The notes under the pieces are model-generated. The model made no database searches, was not told where the DNA came from, and worked only from the letters and a program-made list of their open reading frames with translations. From Bryobacter sp. (GTDB lineage Bacteria > Acidobacteriota > Terriglobia > Bryobacterales > Bryobacteraceae): a stretch of 45,658 nucleotides of DNA. The translations under genes and the position numbers were made by a program. The stretch covers positions 1-45,658 of the forward strand of contig JALHNI010000035.1 of NCBI GenBank assembly GCA_022843605.1. The letters are read 5' to 3'. Shown here in pieces: positions 1 to 8,253 of this stretch. Position 1 is the stretch's first letter; each line of letters begins with the position of its first letter.

Positions 1-1
1 G

Positions 2-1171
2 ATCAGTCTGCGGCAGATGATCGAGAGTGAAGAGTTTCAGGGTTCTCCGTCGCGGTTGACAATTGCGATGGGCAAGGACATCAACGGGCGGATTAAGGTG
101 TTCCCGCTGGAGACGATGCCGCACTTGCTGGTGGCGGGTTCGACGGGTTCGGGTAAATCGGTGATGTTGAATGCGCTGATCATGAGCATTCTGTATAAGT
201 CGACGCCGGAAGAAGTGCGCATGATTCTGGTGGATCCGAAACGCGTTGAGATGGGGATGTATGAGGGGATTCCGCACTTACTGACACCGGTAATTACGGA
301 TCCGCGCAAGGCGACGAATGCCCTGCGCAACGCGGTGCTGGAGATGGAGCGGCGGTTGAAGTTACTCGCCGAGCGCGGCGTGCGGAACATTGACCAGTAC
401 AACAAGAAGGTTCGGCTTTTGGCCGATCAGCCGCGAAGCTTGTTCGAGGAAGAGAGTGAAGAGGAAGTTGACCTGAGGCCGCTGCCGTACATCCTGATCA
501 TGATCGACGAGTTGGCCGATTTGATGATGCTGGAGCGGGCGAACGTCGAAGAGTCCGTGGCGCGTTTGGCGCAGATGGCGCGCGCGGTGGGAATGCACCT
601 GGTGCTGGCGACACAGCGTCCGTCGGTGGACGTGATTACGGGTTTGATTAAAGCCAATTTCCCGGCGCGCATTAGTTTCCGAGTGGCGACCCGGGTGGAC
701 TCGCGAACGGTGCTGGACGTGATGGGGGCGGAGCACTTACTCGGCAAAGGCGACATGTTGTGTTTGCCTCCTGGCTCGAGCAGGCTGCTGCGCGTTCACG
801 GAGCGTTTGTCACAGAGCAGGAAGTCTTTGGCGTGGTGGATTTCTGGAAGCAGCAGGCGCGGCCGGAGTACGACCAGAGCTACTTGATCGCGCCTCCGGG
901 CGATGACGACGCCGAGGGTGGCGAGGACGAGGAAGTTGAACGCGATCAGATGTACGAAGAAGCCGTGCGTGTGGTTTGCGATGTGGGCAAAGCGTCCACT
1001 TCGGTATTGCAGCGTCGCTTGCGCTTAGGGTATGGCCGGGCGGCGAGGATTCTCGACATGATGCAGCGCGAGGGCATTATCGGTCCGCCGGATGGCAGCC
1101 GGCCCCGCGATGTTTTGCGGCATCCGGATTGGTTGAATCGGGTGGATGATCCGGAGATGCCGCACCTGTAG
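2..1171 (+). CDS. ftsK: DNA translocase FtsK, C-terminal part (5' end outside window)
   Basis: FtsK/SpoIIIE motor that pumps double-stranded DNA through the closing septum during chromosome segregation. The reading frame is open to the first bases of the window, so the N-terminal membrane anchor and linker lie upstream. Counting from the first Met at base 17, the Walker A motif GSTGSGKS is at residues 41-48 and the Walker B segment ILIMIDE at about 159-165. ATQRP and a long RecA-like core follow. The last ~70 residues (QRRLRLGYGRAARILD, then REGIIGP) form the gamma winged helix that reads orientation sequences. An acidic stretch (DDDAEGGEDEEVE) links motor and gamma domain. It ends before a convergent gene. 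Family assignment is very secure; the missing N-terminus cannot be judged. Confidence 0.96.
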   Translation: MSLRQMIESEEFQGSPSRLTIAMGKDINGRIKVFPLETMPHLLVAGSTGSGKSVMLNALIMSILYKSTPEEVRMILVDPKRVEMGMYEGIPHLLTPVITDPRKATNALRNAVLEMERRLKLLAERGVRNIDQYNKKVRLLADQPRSLFEEESEEEVDLRPLPYILIMIDELADLMMLERANVEESVARLAQMARAVGMHLVLATQRPSVDVITGLIKANFPARISFRVATRVDSRTVLDVMGAEHLLGKGDMLCLPPGSSRLLRVHGAFVTEQEVFGVVDFWKQQARPEYDQSYLIAPPGDDDAEGGEDEEVERDQMYEEAVRVVCDVGKASTSVLQRRLRLGYGRAARILDMMQREGIIGPPDGSRPRDVLRHPDWLNRVDDPEMPHL

Positions 1172-1187
1172 CTGCCGTCCTTTCATT

Positions 1188-1222
1188 CCGTCGCTCATCG
1201 CTGGGGATCACCTCAGCGACGG
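1188..1222. terminator. Hairpin in the convergent gap after ftsK
   Basis: Perfect 8-bp inverted repeat CCGTCGCT (1188-1195) and AGCGACGG (1215-1222) with a 19-nt loop. It lies 17 bp after the ftsK stop, between convergent genes. There is no clear T-run, so a factor-independent terminator is only plausible. Confidence 0.4.
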
Positions 1223-1244
1223 ATCGTAGAGGGGGCGCTCGCGA

Positions 1245-1274
1245 GTGAACCGCCGCTAGCTCATCGGCGGTCAC
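1245..1274. terminator. Second hairpin in the ftsK/convergent gap
   Basis: Arms GTGAACCGCCG (1245-1255) and CGGCGGTCAC (1265-1274) pair with a single bulged A. It stands 53 bp before the 3' end of the minus-strand gene. With the preceding hairpin it could form a two-sided terminator. No T-tract is visible. Confidence 0.35.
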
Positions 1275-1326
1275 TCCGACGCTAGGGTTCCAGCTATTGC
1301 TTGGACGGGGGCCTGGTTGACTTAGC

Positions 1327-2001
1327 TTACCGGGCCGTTCGAGCGGCGGTGACTCGATCGACGATCTTCTTGAAAGCGGCGGGATCCATCCCGGTGCCTT
1401 CGAGTTTGAAGTTATAGCTGTCACCCGTAAACGGTTTCAATTCGAGTTCATAGGGATTGCTTTGGCGAATCTCCTTGATGGAACGATACTCCCAGCGACG
1501 CGAGCTTTTCACGTCACTCACGGACTCATAGTTCAGCATGTCGTCGAGGATGAGCAGGCGACCCGTCGAGCCTCCGAAGCGCTTGTCATGGCGCACTGGA
1601 TAGGAGTTGGTGTCGTTGGCGCTGCTGGAGGTGGGTGCGGTGGCGGAGTTGGGAGTGGTGTTGCTGCTGGCGTACCAACCGGTAACGGGAGCAGGGTCAC
1701 CGCCTGCAGCCACCCGGAAGCTGAGACGGCGTACCTCACCGGAACGGTTGCGCACCATCTCGCGGGTGATCACGGTAATGGTCGGCCCCTCCGCGGTCAG
1801 TCCCTCGATCGCCGGGCGAGTGACCACGAACGAACTTTCCGGCTGTTGATCGTCGTAGAAGACCATGGAATTGCCGAGAAGCAGCAGCTTGCCGGGGACA
1901 GTTCCAAAGGGAACGGCGTGTTCGACGGGGACGACCTTGTTGGCGGCCGGGGCCTGGGCGAACAGAGTGGCGGCAAGTGTGAACGAGAGCAGGTATTTCA
2001 T
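1327..2001 (-). CDS. Secreted hypothetical protein
   Basis: A 224-residue protein that I do not recognise as a named family. The N-terminus (MKYLLSFTLAATLFAQAPAA) is a typical Sec signal peptide with cleavage probably after AQA, so the protein is exported. A Ser/Thr/Asn-rich stretch at about residues 120-140 (NTTPNSATAPTSSSANDTNS) looks like a linker between two beta-rich halves. The second half has a motif with RLLILDDMLNYESV and KEIRQSNPYELEL, which suggests a PH-like or beta-barrel fold, but this is a guess. It lies 14 bp downstream of the glycosylasparaginase gene on the same strand and is probably cotranscribed with it. Confidence 0.75.
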   Translation of the reverse strand: MKYLLSFTLAATLFAQAPAANKVVPVEHAVPFGTVPGKLLLLGNSMVFYDDQQPESSFVVTRPAIEGLTAEGPTITVITREMVRNRSGEVRRLSFRVAAGGDPAPVTGWYASSNTTPNSATAPTSSSANDTNSYPVRHDKRFGGSTGRLLILDDMLNYESVSDVKSSRRWEYRSIKEIRQSNPYELELKPFTGDSYNFKLEGTGMDPAAFKKIVDRVTAARTAR

Positions 2002-2015
2002 GGGGGGAAGTTCTC

Positions 2016-3092
2016 CTACTTCCTATCGTAGAGCGAAACGCAGTCCAGTAGGCGACTGGATCCTCCATCGTTGACCGCGTAGCGTTGGCCGGCGAAGAGT
2101 CCGGCGGAGCCCATGGCCCCATCTTTGCGTAGCGCATAGAAGGTGATGTCGAACTTTTTGAGGCGCGTTAAGTCCTGGTCGTAGTTTCGTGCGATGCGGC
2201 GCAGGGCCTCCAGGCATGCTTCATTGGGGCTCTTGCCCTGGCGCATCGCCTCGACGATGGTGTGGGCTCCGCAGACTCGGATGTTCTCTTCGCCACGGCC
2301 GGTGGAGCCAGCGGCGCCCACTTCCTGGTCGACATAAAGTCCGGCGCCGATCACTGGCGAATCGCCGATGCGGCCGGGGATTTTCCACGCCAGTCCGCTG
2401 GTGGTGGTGCAGCCCGACATTTCACCCTTAGCGTTAAGAGCGAGGCAATTGATGGTGCCGGTCGTGGGGAAGCGGGCGACGTGCTGCGCCCAGGCCAGGG
2501 TTTCCTCGGTGGCGTTCGGGAAGAGTTGGCGGAGGGCGGCTGTTGGCTTCTTAAGGGGAGCGTCCAGACCGTCGGTCCAGTTGTTCCGGCCTTCGCCATC
2601 CCGCAGCGATTGCTTCCAAACCAGCCAAGCGAGGCGCGTCTGTTCGGTTAACAGGTTCTCTTCCTTGAAACCCATGGTCCTGGCGAAGCGTAAGGCGCCC
2701 TCGCCGACGATCATGACGTGATCCGTCATCTCCATGACGAGCTTGGCAACTTTGGCCGGATTCTTGATGTTGCGGAGTGAGGCGACGGAACCGGCGCGTC
2801 GTGTCGGCCCGTGCATGACGCACGCATCCAGTTCGACGATGCCTTCTTCGTTCGGCAGACCGCCGTAACCGACGGAGGTGTCTTTGGGATCGTCTTCGAC
2901 GATGCCCACGCCGGAGACGACCGCGTCGAGTGTGTCGTGGCCCCGCTCAATGAGCGTGCGGGCTCTTTCGCAACAGAGGAGTCCGTTTGCCGAACTGATG
3001 ACAATGGGTCGTTTGCCTGAGGGGGCTTGCGCGGCGGCGGCGGCCATGGCGGGAGAGAGAAGGAGGGAGCGGCGGTTGAGGCGAGAGGACAT
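2016..3092 (-). CDS. Exported N4-(beta-N-acetylglucosaminyl)-L-asparaginase (glycosylasparaginase family)
   Basis: Ntn-hydrolase of the aspartylglucosaminidase/isoaspartyl-peptidase superfamily. It cleaves the GlcNAc-Asn bond or related isopeptide bonds after autoproteolysis into alpha and beta chains. The 358 residues begin with SSRLNRRSLLLS followed by an Ala-rich stretch, resembling a Tat signal. The autocleavage site is seen as TTGTINCLALN, with Thr213 as the expected new N-terminal nucleophile. CTTTSGLAWKIPGRIGDSP and GAG then form the substrate pocket, and GSTGRGEE follows at about 262. The residue before the nucleophile is Gly rather than the Asp of classical glycosylasparaginases, as in many isoaspartyl peptidases, so the exact substrate is open. 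HDTLDAVVSGV near residue 52 is the conserved alpha-chain segment. Confidence 0.9.
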   Translation of the reverse strand: MSSRLNRRSLLLSPAMAAAAAQAPSGKRPIVISSANGLLCCERARTLIERGHDTLDAVVSGVGIVEDDPKDTSVGYGGLPNEEGIVELDACVMHGPTRRAGSVASLRNIKNPAKVAKLVMEMTDHVMIVGEGALRFARTMGFKEENLLTEQTRLAWLVWKQSLRDGEGRNNWTDGLDAPLKKPTAALRQLFPNATEETLAWAQHVARFPTTGTINCLALNAKGEMSGCTTTSGLAWKIPGRIGDSPVIGAGLYVDQEVGAAGSTGRGEENIRVCGAHTIVEAMRQGKSPNEACLEALRRIARNYDQDLTRLKKFDITFYALRKDGAMGSAGLFAGQRYAVNDGGSSRLLDCVSLYDRK

Positions 3093-3113
3093 GGCGCTAT
3101 GATAGCGCCGGTC

Positions 3114-3221
3114 TTAGTAGGTTGGCACGCGATTCCGACGGCCGCCGGAGCCGCCGTCGTCCATGAGTTTCCAGGCGATGTAGATGTAGAGGAGGACGAA
3201 GAATAGGTCGCCGAATTCCAT
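3114..3221 (-). CDS. Possible 35-residue membrane microprotein
   Basis: Short frame starting MEFGDLFFVLLYIYIAWKLM, with one strongly hydrophobic segment (residues 5-19), then DDGGSGGRRNRVPTY. It sits 21 bp upstream of the glycosylasparaginase on the same strand. No good ribosome-binding site precedes the ATG. A single-span microprotein is plausible, but chance is not excluded. Confidence 0.3.
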   Translation of the reverse strand: MEFGDLFFVLLYIYIAWKLMDDGGSGGRRNRVPTY

Positions 3222-3327
3222 GTTCTTTGAGTGTAGGGGGCAGGATTGCCGCGGGACAAGGCCACTTCGGTTCATTTCAAGTGTTAATAGTGCTGGTACG
3301 TACGGTTCAGCCGACACGGGTTGCCAT

Positions 3328-3359
3328 TATCAATGGTATTTGGCAGTATCAAATGGTAT
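3328..3359. promoter_or_regulatory. Direct repeats at the AbrB-PIN start, likely autoregulatory operator
   Basis: Two near-identical words, TATCAATGGTAT (3328-3339) and TATCAAATGGTAT (3347-3359), lie 19 bp apart. The second runs into the antitoxin start codon. CCATT-ATC-AATGG inside the first is also a short inverted repeat. AbrB/MazE-type antitoxins commonly repress their own promoters through such sites; binding here is inferred. Confidence 0.5.
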
Positions 3360-3618
3360 GACACTTCACATCGATAAGGCGGGGCGCCTGGTTCTACCGA
3401 AGCCTGTTCGTGATCGGTTTGGCCTTCATGAGGGTAGCCGGATTGAGTTGATCGAGGGTCCGGATGGCGTCACTTTGAAGCCAGTAGAGGCAGGTCCCTC
3501 CATGGTGATGAAACGTGGCCTTTGGGTGCATATGGGCAGGATCCCTACTGGCTTCGATACTGTGGAGGCGATTCGTGAGGATCGCGAGGATCGGGTGCGC
3601 GCTTTGGGTGGACTGTGA
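3358..3618 (+). CDS. AbrB/MazE-type antitoxin
   Basis: An 86-residue protein starting with the swapped-hairpin DNA-binding fold: MTLHIDKAGRLVLPKPVRDR, then FGLHEGSRIELIE. This is the SpoVT/AbrB pattern of MazE and VapB antitoxins. The C-terminal half (MVMKRGLWVHMGRIPTGFD, then a charged helix EAIREDREDRVRAL) should be the toxin-binding tail. The ATG at 3358 is chosen because the domain starts right after it and the upstream frame has no family similarity. It overlaps the downstream PIN toxin by 4 bases (GTGA), the usual arrangement for coupled antitoxin-toxin translation. It probably neutralises that toxin and represses the operon through the repeats at its start. Confidence 0.88.
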   Translation: MTLHIDKAGRLVLPKPVRDRFGLHEGSRIELIEGPDGVTLKPVEAGPSMVMKRGLWVHMGRIPTGFDTVEAIREDREDRVRALGGL

Positions 3619-4052
3619 AGGTCTTTGTCGACACCAATGTATTGGCCGCCGCCTCCATTGCAGCTCACCCGCATCATGCCCAGGCCTTCGATGTGGTGGA
3701 GAAGGTGAAGGAGGGCGCGTGGAGGGGTTGCGTCAGTCTACATTCCTGGGTTGAGTACTTCGCGGTGATGACTCGGACTCCATTTGTTCCCAGGGTTCAT
3801 CCCGCGGACGCCTGGCGTTATCTGGATGAGAACATCCGCTCATGCTTCGAGTTGTTGAGTCCGTCAGGGGATGACTATGATGCGGCTCTGCGGCAATGTG
3901 CATCGATGGGGCTGACGGGCGGGATCGTTCACGACTCGCTGCAATTGCAATGCGCCCGGAGTGCCGGCTGTGATCGTCTCTATACTTTCAGTCTCAGGAA
4001 TTTGCGGCTCATCGCTCCGGTGGATTGGCAAGACAGGATTTTGGCGCCTTAG
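3615..4052 (+). CDS. PIN-domain toxin (VapC-like)
   Basis: A 145-residue PIN-domain ribonuclease, the expected toxin of the AbrB-type antitoxin just upstream. MKVFVDTNVLAAAS carries the first metal-binding Asp (D6). HSWVEYFAVMTR supplies the second acidic residue (E47), and GGIVHDSLQLQCA supplies a third (D107). Together these form the Mg-binding active site of VapC-like nucleases, which usually cut tRNA or rRNA. Translation starts at a GTG inside the antitoxin stop. All catalytic acids are present, so the module looks functional. The gene is followed closely by mnmG, although the TA pair has its own promoter region. Confidence 0.88.
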   Translation: MKVFVDTNVLAAASIAAHPHHAQAFDVVEKVKEGAWRGCVSLHSWVEYFAVMTRTPFVPRVHPADAWRYLDENIRSCFELLSPSGDDYDAALRQCASMGLTGGIVHDSLQLQCARSAGCDRLYTFSLRNLRLIAPVDWQDRILAP

Positions 4053-4064
4053 GCGTCGTTGAAT

Positions 4065-5897
4065 ATGGCAAAGAAGTACGACGTGATGATTGTGGGTTCA
4101 GGCCACGCCGGATGCGAGGCGGCCCGGGCTTGTGCCCGGATGGGCCTGAACACGGCGATGGTGACGATGAATGTAGACTTAATCGCGCAGATGTCCTGCA
4201 ACCCGGCGGTGGGGGGGATTGCTAAGGGTCACCTGGTGCGCGAGGTGGACGCGTTGGGCGGAGTGATGGGCGAAGTGACCGATGCGGTGGGCATTCAGTT
4301 TCGGCTATTGAATACGTCTCGCGGTCCAGCGGTATGGTCGCCTCGGGCGCAGTGTGACAAGAAGCAGTATCGCATTCATATGAAGTCCGTTTTGGAGCGG
4401 GAGCCGAATCTACGGATCCTTCAGGGTGAGGTTTGCGGAGTCCTGATTGACGATTCGGGAGGCCGACGCCGGGCGATCGGGGTTCGCTTGCATGATGGCC
4501 GGGAGCTATTAGCCGGTGCTGTGGTGATTACGACGGGGACCTTTCTGAATGGCCTGGCTCATATTGGCGAGCAGACGTACGAATGCGGGCGGAACGGTGA
4601 GTCTCCGGCGGTGATGCTGGGCAACCAGCTTCGTGGTCTCGGTCTCCGCTGGACCCGGCTGAAGACCGGCACGCCTCCCCGGCTCGATGGACGCACGATT
4701 CACTGGGATCGATTCGAGGCACAGCCCGGGGATGCCATCCCAACTCCTTTTTCGTTCCTGACCTCGAAGATTGACCGGCCCCAGATCCATTGCCATATCG
4801 CTTATACGTCGCCGGAGATGCACCGGCTGATCGCCGAGAACGTCCACCGGTCGGCCATGTACTCGGGCCGAATCGAGGGGATTGGACCACGCTATTGCCC
4901 GTCCATCGAAGACAAGATTGTGAAGTTCCCCGACAAGGATAAGCACCAGCTGTTCCTGGAACCGGAAGGTTTGGACACGAACGAGGTCTACGTCAATGGC
5001 ATGTCGACCAGTTTGCCGTACGATGTTCAGGCGCAGATGATCGCTTCGATCGAAGGGCTCGAGGACGCGGAGATGATTCGCGCCGGGTATGCGATCGAGT
5101 ACGACGCGATCGATGCCCGCGAGCTGAACCATGGCCTTGAGCTGAAGCAGATCGAGTCCCTGTTCCTGGCAGGGCAGATTAATGGCACTTCCGGTTATGA
5201 GGAGGCGGCCTGCCAGGGCATCGTCGCTGGGATCAACGCAGCGCGTAAGCTTCAGAACAAGCCGAGCGTCGTCGTCCCCCGCACGGAGGGCTACACCGGC
5301 ATTCTGGTGGATGACCTGATCAGCAAGGGTGCCGATGAGCCTTATCGGATGTTCACCTCGCGAGCGGAGTTCCGGCTCCATCTCCGCATTGACAATGCAG
5401 ACGATCGACTCACGCCGGTCGGGCGCGAGGTGGGACTCGTCCAGGATGATCGGTGGGAGCTATTCCGGCGCAAGCAGGATCAGCGGGCCCGGATCGAGAA
5501 GTGGCTGCACGAAACGAAGCGGAGCGGCGAGAAACTTTCCGTTCTGATCAAGCGGCAGGGAACCCGTATTGAGGACTTTCGTCCCGAGATTGTCACCATG
5601 TTGGGCGAGGAACCGGCGCATGGGGTCCTGACCGTCGTCGAGACCGAGATCAAGTACTCGGGCTACCTGGCACAGCAGGAGCGACAGATCGAACGAATGA
5701 AGGAGGCGGGCGGCCGATTGATTCCGTGCGGCTTCGACTTCGGTGGAATTCCAGGCCTATCGACGGAGGTTCGGTTCAAGCTGGAGCAGGTTCGGCCGGA
5801 GACATTGGGCCAGGCGGGTCGTATTCCCGGAGTGACCCCGGCAGCGATCGCCGTATTGGATGTCTATCTGAGCCTACGGAGTCAGAATGCGAGTTGA
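4065..5897 (+). CDS. mnmG: tRNA uridine-5-carboxymethylaminomethyl(34) synthesis enzyme MnmG (GidA)
   Basis: FAD-dependent partner of MnmE that installs the carboxymethylaminomethyl group on wobble U34 of certain tRNAs in the cytoplasm. The 610 residues begin [20 protein letters not shown], the FAD dinucleotide-binding motif GxGxx[21 protein letters not shown] and [14 protein letters not shown] are MnmG hallmarks, and [13 protein letters not shown] residues appear as [20 protein letters not shown] near 430. The ATG at 4065 is preferred over a TTG at 4059 because the fold starts there. The 3' end overlaps rsmG by 11 bases, giving the classic mnmG-rsmG-parA-parB order. Unlike the next genes, its + strand is clearly G-rich. 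Confidence 0.97.
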   Translation: MAKKYDVMIVGSGHAGCEAARACARMGLNTAMVTMNVDLIAQMSCNPAVGGIAKGHLVREVDALGGVMGEVTDAVGIQFRLLNTSRGPAVWSPRAQCDKKQYRIHMKSVLEREPNLRILQGEVCGVLIDDSGGRRRAIGVRLHDGRELLAGAVVITTGTFLNGLAHIGEQTYECGRNGESPAVMLGNQLRGLGLRWTRLKTGTPPRLDGRTIHWDRFEAQPGDAIPTPFSFLTSKIDRPQIHCHIAYTSPEMHRLIAENVHRSAMYSGRIEGIGPRYCPSIEDKIVKFPDKDKHQLFLEPEGLDTNEVYVNGMSTSLPYDVQAQMIASIEGLEDAEMIRAGYAIEYDAIDARELNHGLELKQIESLFLAGQINGTSGYEEAACQGIVAGINAARKLQNKPSVVVPRTEGYTGILVDDLISKGADEPYRMFTSRAEFRLHLRIDNADDRLTPVGREVGLVQDDRWELFRRKQDQRARIEKWLHETKRSGEKLSVLIKRQGTRIEDFRPEIVTMLGEEPAHGVLTVVETEIKYSGYLAQQERQIERMKEAGGRLIPCGFDFGGIPGLSTEVRFKLEQVRPETLGQAGRIPGVTPAAIAVLDVYLSLRSQNAS

Positions 5898-6501
5898 GGA
5901 TTTCCGCGCTTTGGTCGCGACCCGGATGTTGGGCATCTGGGATGTCGATGATGACGCCCTGGTAAAGTTGGCTCGGCATCATGAGCTATTTGACCGCTGG
6001 AACATGCGGATGGACCAGTCTGCGGTTCGGGATACCGGGGAAGCTGTCGAGCGGCACTACTGCGAGGGAATCTTTGCGGCTGCCTATATTGAGAGAGTCT
6101 ATGTTCCACGTGGAACGAATTTGATTGCGGACATCGGCAGTGGAGCGGGCTTTCCCGGCGCAGTCATCGCTGCACTGCTCCCGAAGGTCACGGTCCACCT
6201 GGTCGAATCCAATCTGGATAAGGCGCTGTTCTTACGAGACTCGACCCGGGGATGGCCCAACGTCAAAATTCGGTCATCCAGAGCGCATAATCTGCCGGAT
6301 CACTTCGACCTTCTTGTCGCGAGGGCTATGGCAACACGGGAGATCACCGACCTCATGCCCAAGCTCAGCCACCAGGCGTTGCTCATGACCTCACCAGGCG
6401 AGGCCGAGCTGGCTGAGACGTCGGAGCACTTTTCGATTGGTGAACCGACGGCGATCCCTTGGTCAACCAGCCGACTTCTACTTCCGATCACCATTAAATA
6501 A
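5887..6501 (+). CDS. rsmG: 16S rRNA (guanine527-N7)-methyltransferase RsmG (GidB)
   Basis: SAM-dependent enzyme that methylates G527 of 16S rRNA; loss of the family gives low-level streptomycin resistance in other bacteria. The 204-residue protein carries the SAM motif [17 protein letters not shown] at residues 79-95 and [15 protein letters not shown] as the next motif. The N-terminal segment [20 protein letters not shown] fits the family although the usual RHLLDSL is changed to RHYCEGIF. It starts inside mnmG (11-base overlap). Codons 73-77 (VPRGT) are a perfect parS site, so this coding segment does double duty. The stop codon is followed at once by another parS site. Confidence 0.94.
   Translation: MRVEDFRALVATRMLGIWDVDDDALVKLARHHELFDRWNMRMDQSAVRDTGEAVERHYCEGIFAAAYIERVYVPRGTNLIADIGSGAGFPGAVIAALLPKVTVHLVESNLDKALFLRDSTRGWPNVKIRSSRAHNLPDHFDLLVARAMATREITDLMPKLSHQALLMTSPGEAELAETSEHFSIGEPTAIPWSTSRLLLPITIK
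6102..6117. promoter_or_regulatory. parS: parS site 1, inside rsmG
   Basis: Contains the 14-bp perfect palindrome GTTCCACGTGGAAC (6103-6116), a known form of the bacterial parS centromere bound by ParB. It is read as codons for Val-Pro-Arg-Gly-Thr (residues 73-77) of RsmG. It lies 400 bp from the next copy. ParB should nucleate here and spread. Confidence 0.88.
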
Positions 6502-6517
6502 TGTTCCACGTGGAACA
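6502..6517. promoter_or_regulatory. parS: parS site 2, rsmG-parA spacer
   Basis: Perfect 16-bp palindrome TGTTCCACGTGGAACA beginning directly after the rsmG stop codon. It is the best match of the three to the parS consensus. It lies 79 bp upstream of parA, where ParB binding could also repress parAB. Confidence 0.92.
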
Positions 6518-6528
6518 TCCGATCAAAA

Positions 6529-6544
6529 TGTTCCACGTGGAACC
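6529..6544. promoter_or_regulatory. parS: parS site 3, rsmG-parA spacer
   Basis: TGTTCCACGTGGAACC, again with the 14-bp palindromic core, 27 bp centre to centre from site 2. Two close sites plus one in rsmG make a small parS cluster beside parAB. The + strand becomes strongly C-rich immediately after it. Confidence 0.92.
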
Positions 6545-6596
6545 CACCAGTACTACCCCGCGCCCCCATCGCGTGCTATCCTGACCGAGCACACCC

Positions 6597-7388
6597 ATGG
6601 CCCGCATCATTGCCATCGCCAACCAAAAAGGCGGTGTCGGCAAGACAACCACCGCGATCAACCTCGCAGCTTCCCTTGCCGCCAACGACCTCCGCATCCT
6701 CCTCGTCGACGCAGATCCGCAGGGGAACTCGACCACGGGAGTCGGTATCGACAAGCGAAGCTTGCGCAATACCACGTACAACGCACTCCTCAGCTCCGTC
6801 CCAACGGCCCAAATCATCAAGCCAACCGATTTCGAGGGACTGTACATTCTCCCCACCGATCAGAACCTCGTCGCAGCCAATATCGAACTCGTGGACGCAG
6901 AAGATCGCGAATTCAGAATGCGAAGAGCTCTCAACCAAGTCCGCGATCAATACGACTTCATCATCATCGATTGCCCTCCGGCCCTAGACCTCCTCACCCT
7001 CAATTCCCTTCTCGCTTCCGATTCCCTGTTGATCCCTATCCAATGCGAATTCTTCGCTCTTGAAGGAATCAGCCAGCTCATGGACACGGTCGACCGGATC
7101 AAAGACGCCTTCCAACACTCGCTCAAACTCGAAGGCGTACTCCTCACCATGTACGACGATCGCAACAACCTCACCCGCCAAGTTGCCGCCGACCTCAAAG
7201 AATTCTTCACCACCGACGTCTTCCAAACCGTCATTCCCCGAACCATCCGCTTAGCCGAGGCACCGAGCTACGGCAAACCCGTCCTGGCCTACGACGTCTC
7301 GAATAAAGGCACCGAAAGCTACATCAAACTCGCCAAGGAGATATTGTCCAATGAACAAACCGCTCGACAATCGGCGGGCACTCGGTAG
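6597..7388 (+). CDS. parA: Chromosome partitioning ATPase ParA (Soj)
   Basis: Walker-type ATPase that binds nucleoid DNA and moves ParB-parS complexes; in some bacteria it also controls DnaA. The deviant Walker A box QKGGVGKTTT is at residues 10-19 with signature Lys11 and Lys16. Walker A' is RILLVDADPQGNSTTG near 33-48, and Walker B is FIIIDCPPALDLLT near 120-133. The length of 263 is normal for chromosomal ParA without an N-terminal regulatory domain. The ATG at 6597 fits the family start (MARIIAIANQKGG). Three parS sites lie upstream. The 3' end overlaps parB by 38 bases. Wobble positions are mostly C, unlike mnmG just upstream. Confidence 0.97.
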   Translation: MARIIAIANQKGGVGKTTTAINLAASLAANDLRILLVDADPQGNSTTGVGIDKRSLRNTTYNALLSSVPTAQIIKPTDFEGLYILPTDQNLVAANIELVDAEDREFRMRRALNQVRDQYDFIIIDCPPALDLLTLNSLLASDSLLIPIQCEFFALEGISQLMDTVDRIKDAFQHSLKLEGVLLTMYDDRNNLTRQVAADLKEFFTTDVFQTVIPRTIRLAEAPSYGKPVLAYDVSNKGTESYIKLAKEILSNEQTARQSAGTR

Positions 7389-8253
7389 AGGCCTCTCCTC
7401 ACTTCTCCCGACGCGCACCCACGGCAACGCCCCAAACAACTACGAATCAGGCAGCGACTCAGCCGAAGGCAACGGCCTCATGATGCTTCCAATCGAACGC
7501 ATCGAGGCGAACCCAACCCAGCCACGGCAACATTTCGACACCGCGGCGCTCAACGAACTCGCAGCCTCAATCGCCGCCAACGGCGTCATCCAACCTCTCG
7601 TCGTCCGCCGCAAGAATGATGGCTTTGAATTGGTTGCCGGGGAACGCCGCTGGAGAGCCTCGAAGATGGCCGGACTCAGCGAAGTGCCGGTTGTCGTCCA
7701 AGAAATCGCGGACGACAAAGTCCTCGAAATCGCACTCATCGAAAACATCCAACGAGCGGACCTCAACCCCATTGAAACCGCCCAAGCTTTCTCACGACTC
7801 GTCCGCGAACTCAACCTCAGCCACGAAGAAGTCGGCCAACGCACCGGCAAAGAACGCGCTACCATCACCAACTTCCTCCGCCTGCTAAAGCTGCCGGAAG
7901 ACCTTCAACAACTCGTCGCCGAAGCCCGCCTCACCATGGGCCAAGCCAAAGCACTCCTCGGCCTCGAAAACCAAGAGAAACAACGTGAGCTTGCCCAAAA
8001 GGCCATGCAACTCGGTCTCAGCGTCCGCGCCGTAGAAAAGATGGTTCAGAACGCCCTAGCTCCCCCCGAAGAGAAGGCTACGCCAGAAGAAGCCCCCGTC
8101 GATCCCAACGTCGCCGCAGCCATCGAACAATTCGAACGTGTCCTCGGCACCCGGGTCCGCATCACCCCCACCACCCAAAACCGCGGACGCATCGAGATCG
8201 AATACTACTCCCAAGCCGAACTGCAACGCATCTACGAACAAATCGTAGATTAG
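7351..8253 (+). CDS. parB: Chromosome partitioning protein ParB (Spo0J)
   Basis: CTP-dependent DNA clamp that loads at parS and spreads. The N-terminus RRALGRGLSSLLP (residues 8-20) is the ParA-stimulating motif. The CTPase core carries GERRWRA (97-103) and ENIQRADLNPIE (131-142). The helix-turn-helix that reads parS is at about 157-182 (SHEEVGQRTGKERATITNFL). After a Pro/Glu-rich linker (about 235-252) the C-terminal dimer domain ends with RIEIEYYSQAELQRIYEQI. The 300-residue length is normal. It starts inside parA, so the two are translationally coupled, and three matching parS sites lie 0.8-1.2 kb upstream. Confidence 0.97.
   Translation: MNKPLDNRRALGRGLSSLLPTRTHGNAPNNYESGSDSAEGNGLMMLPIERIEANPTQPRQHFDTAALNELAASIAANGVIQPLVVRRKNDGFELVAGERRWRASKMAGLSEVPVVVQEIADDKVLEIALIENIQRADLNPIETAQAFSRLVRELNLSHEEVGQRTGKERATITNFLRLLKLPEDLQQLVAEARLTMGQAKALLGLENQEKQRELAQKAMQLGLSVRAVEKMVQNALAPPEEKATPEEAPVDPNVAAAIEQFERVLGTRVRITPTTQNRGRIEIEYYSQAELQRIYEQIVD

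Noticed and set aside
4509..5381. 290-residue open frame antisense to mnmG
   Set aside because: MnmG motifs on the + strand are unambiguous; the antisense product has no family-like pattern.
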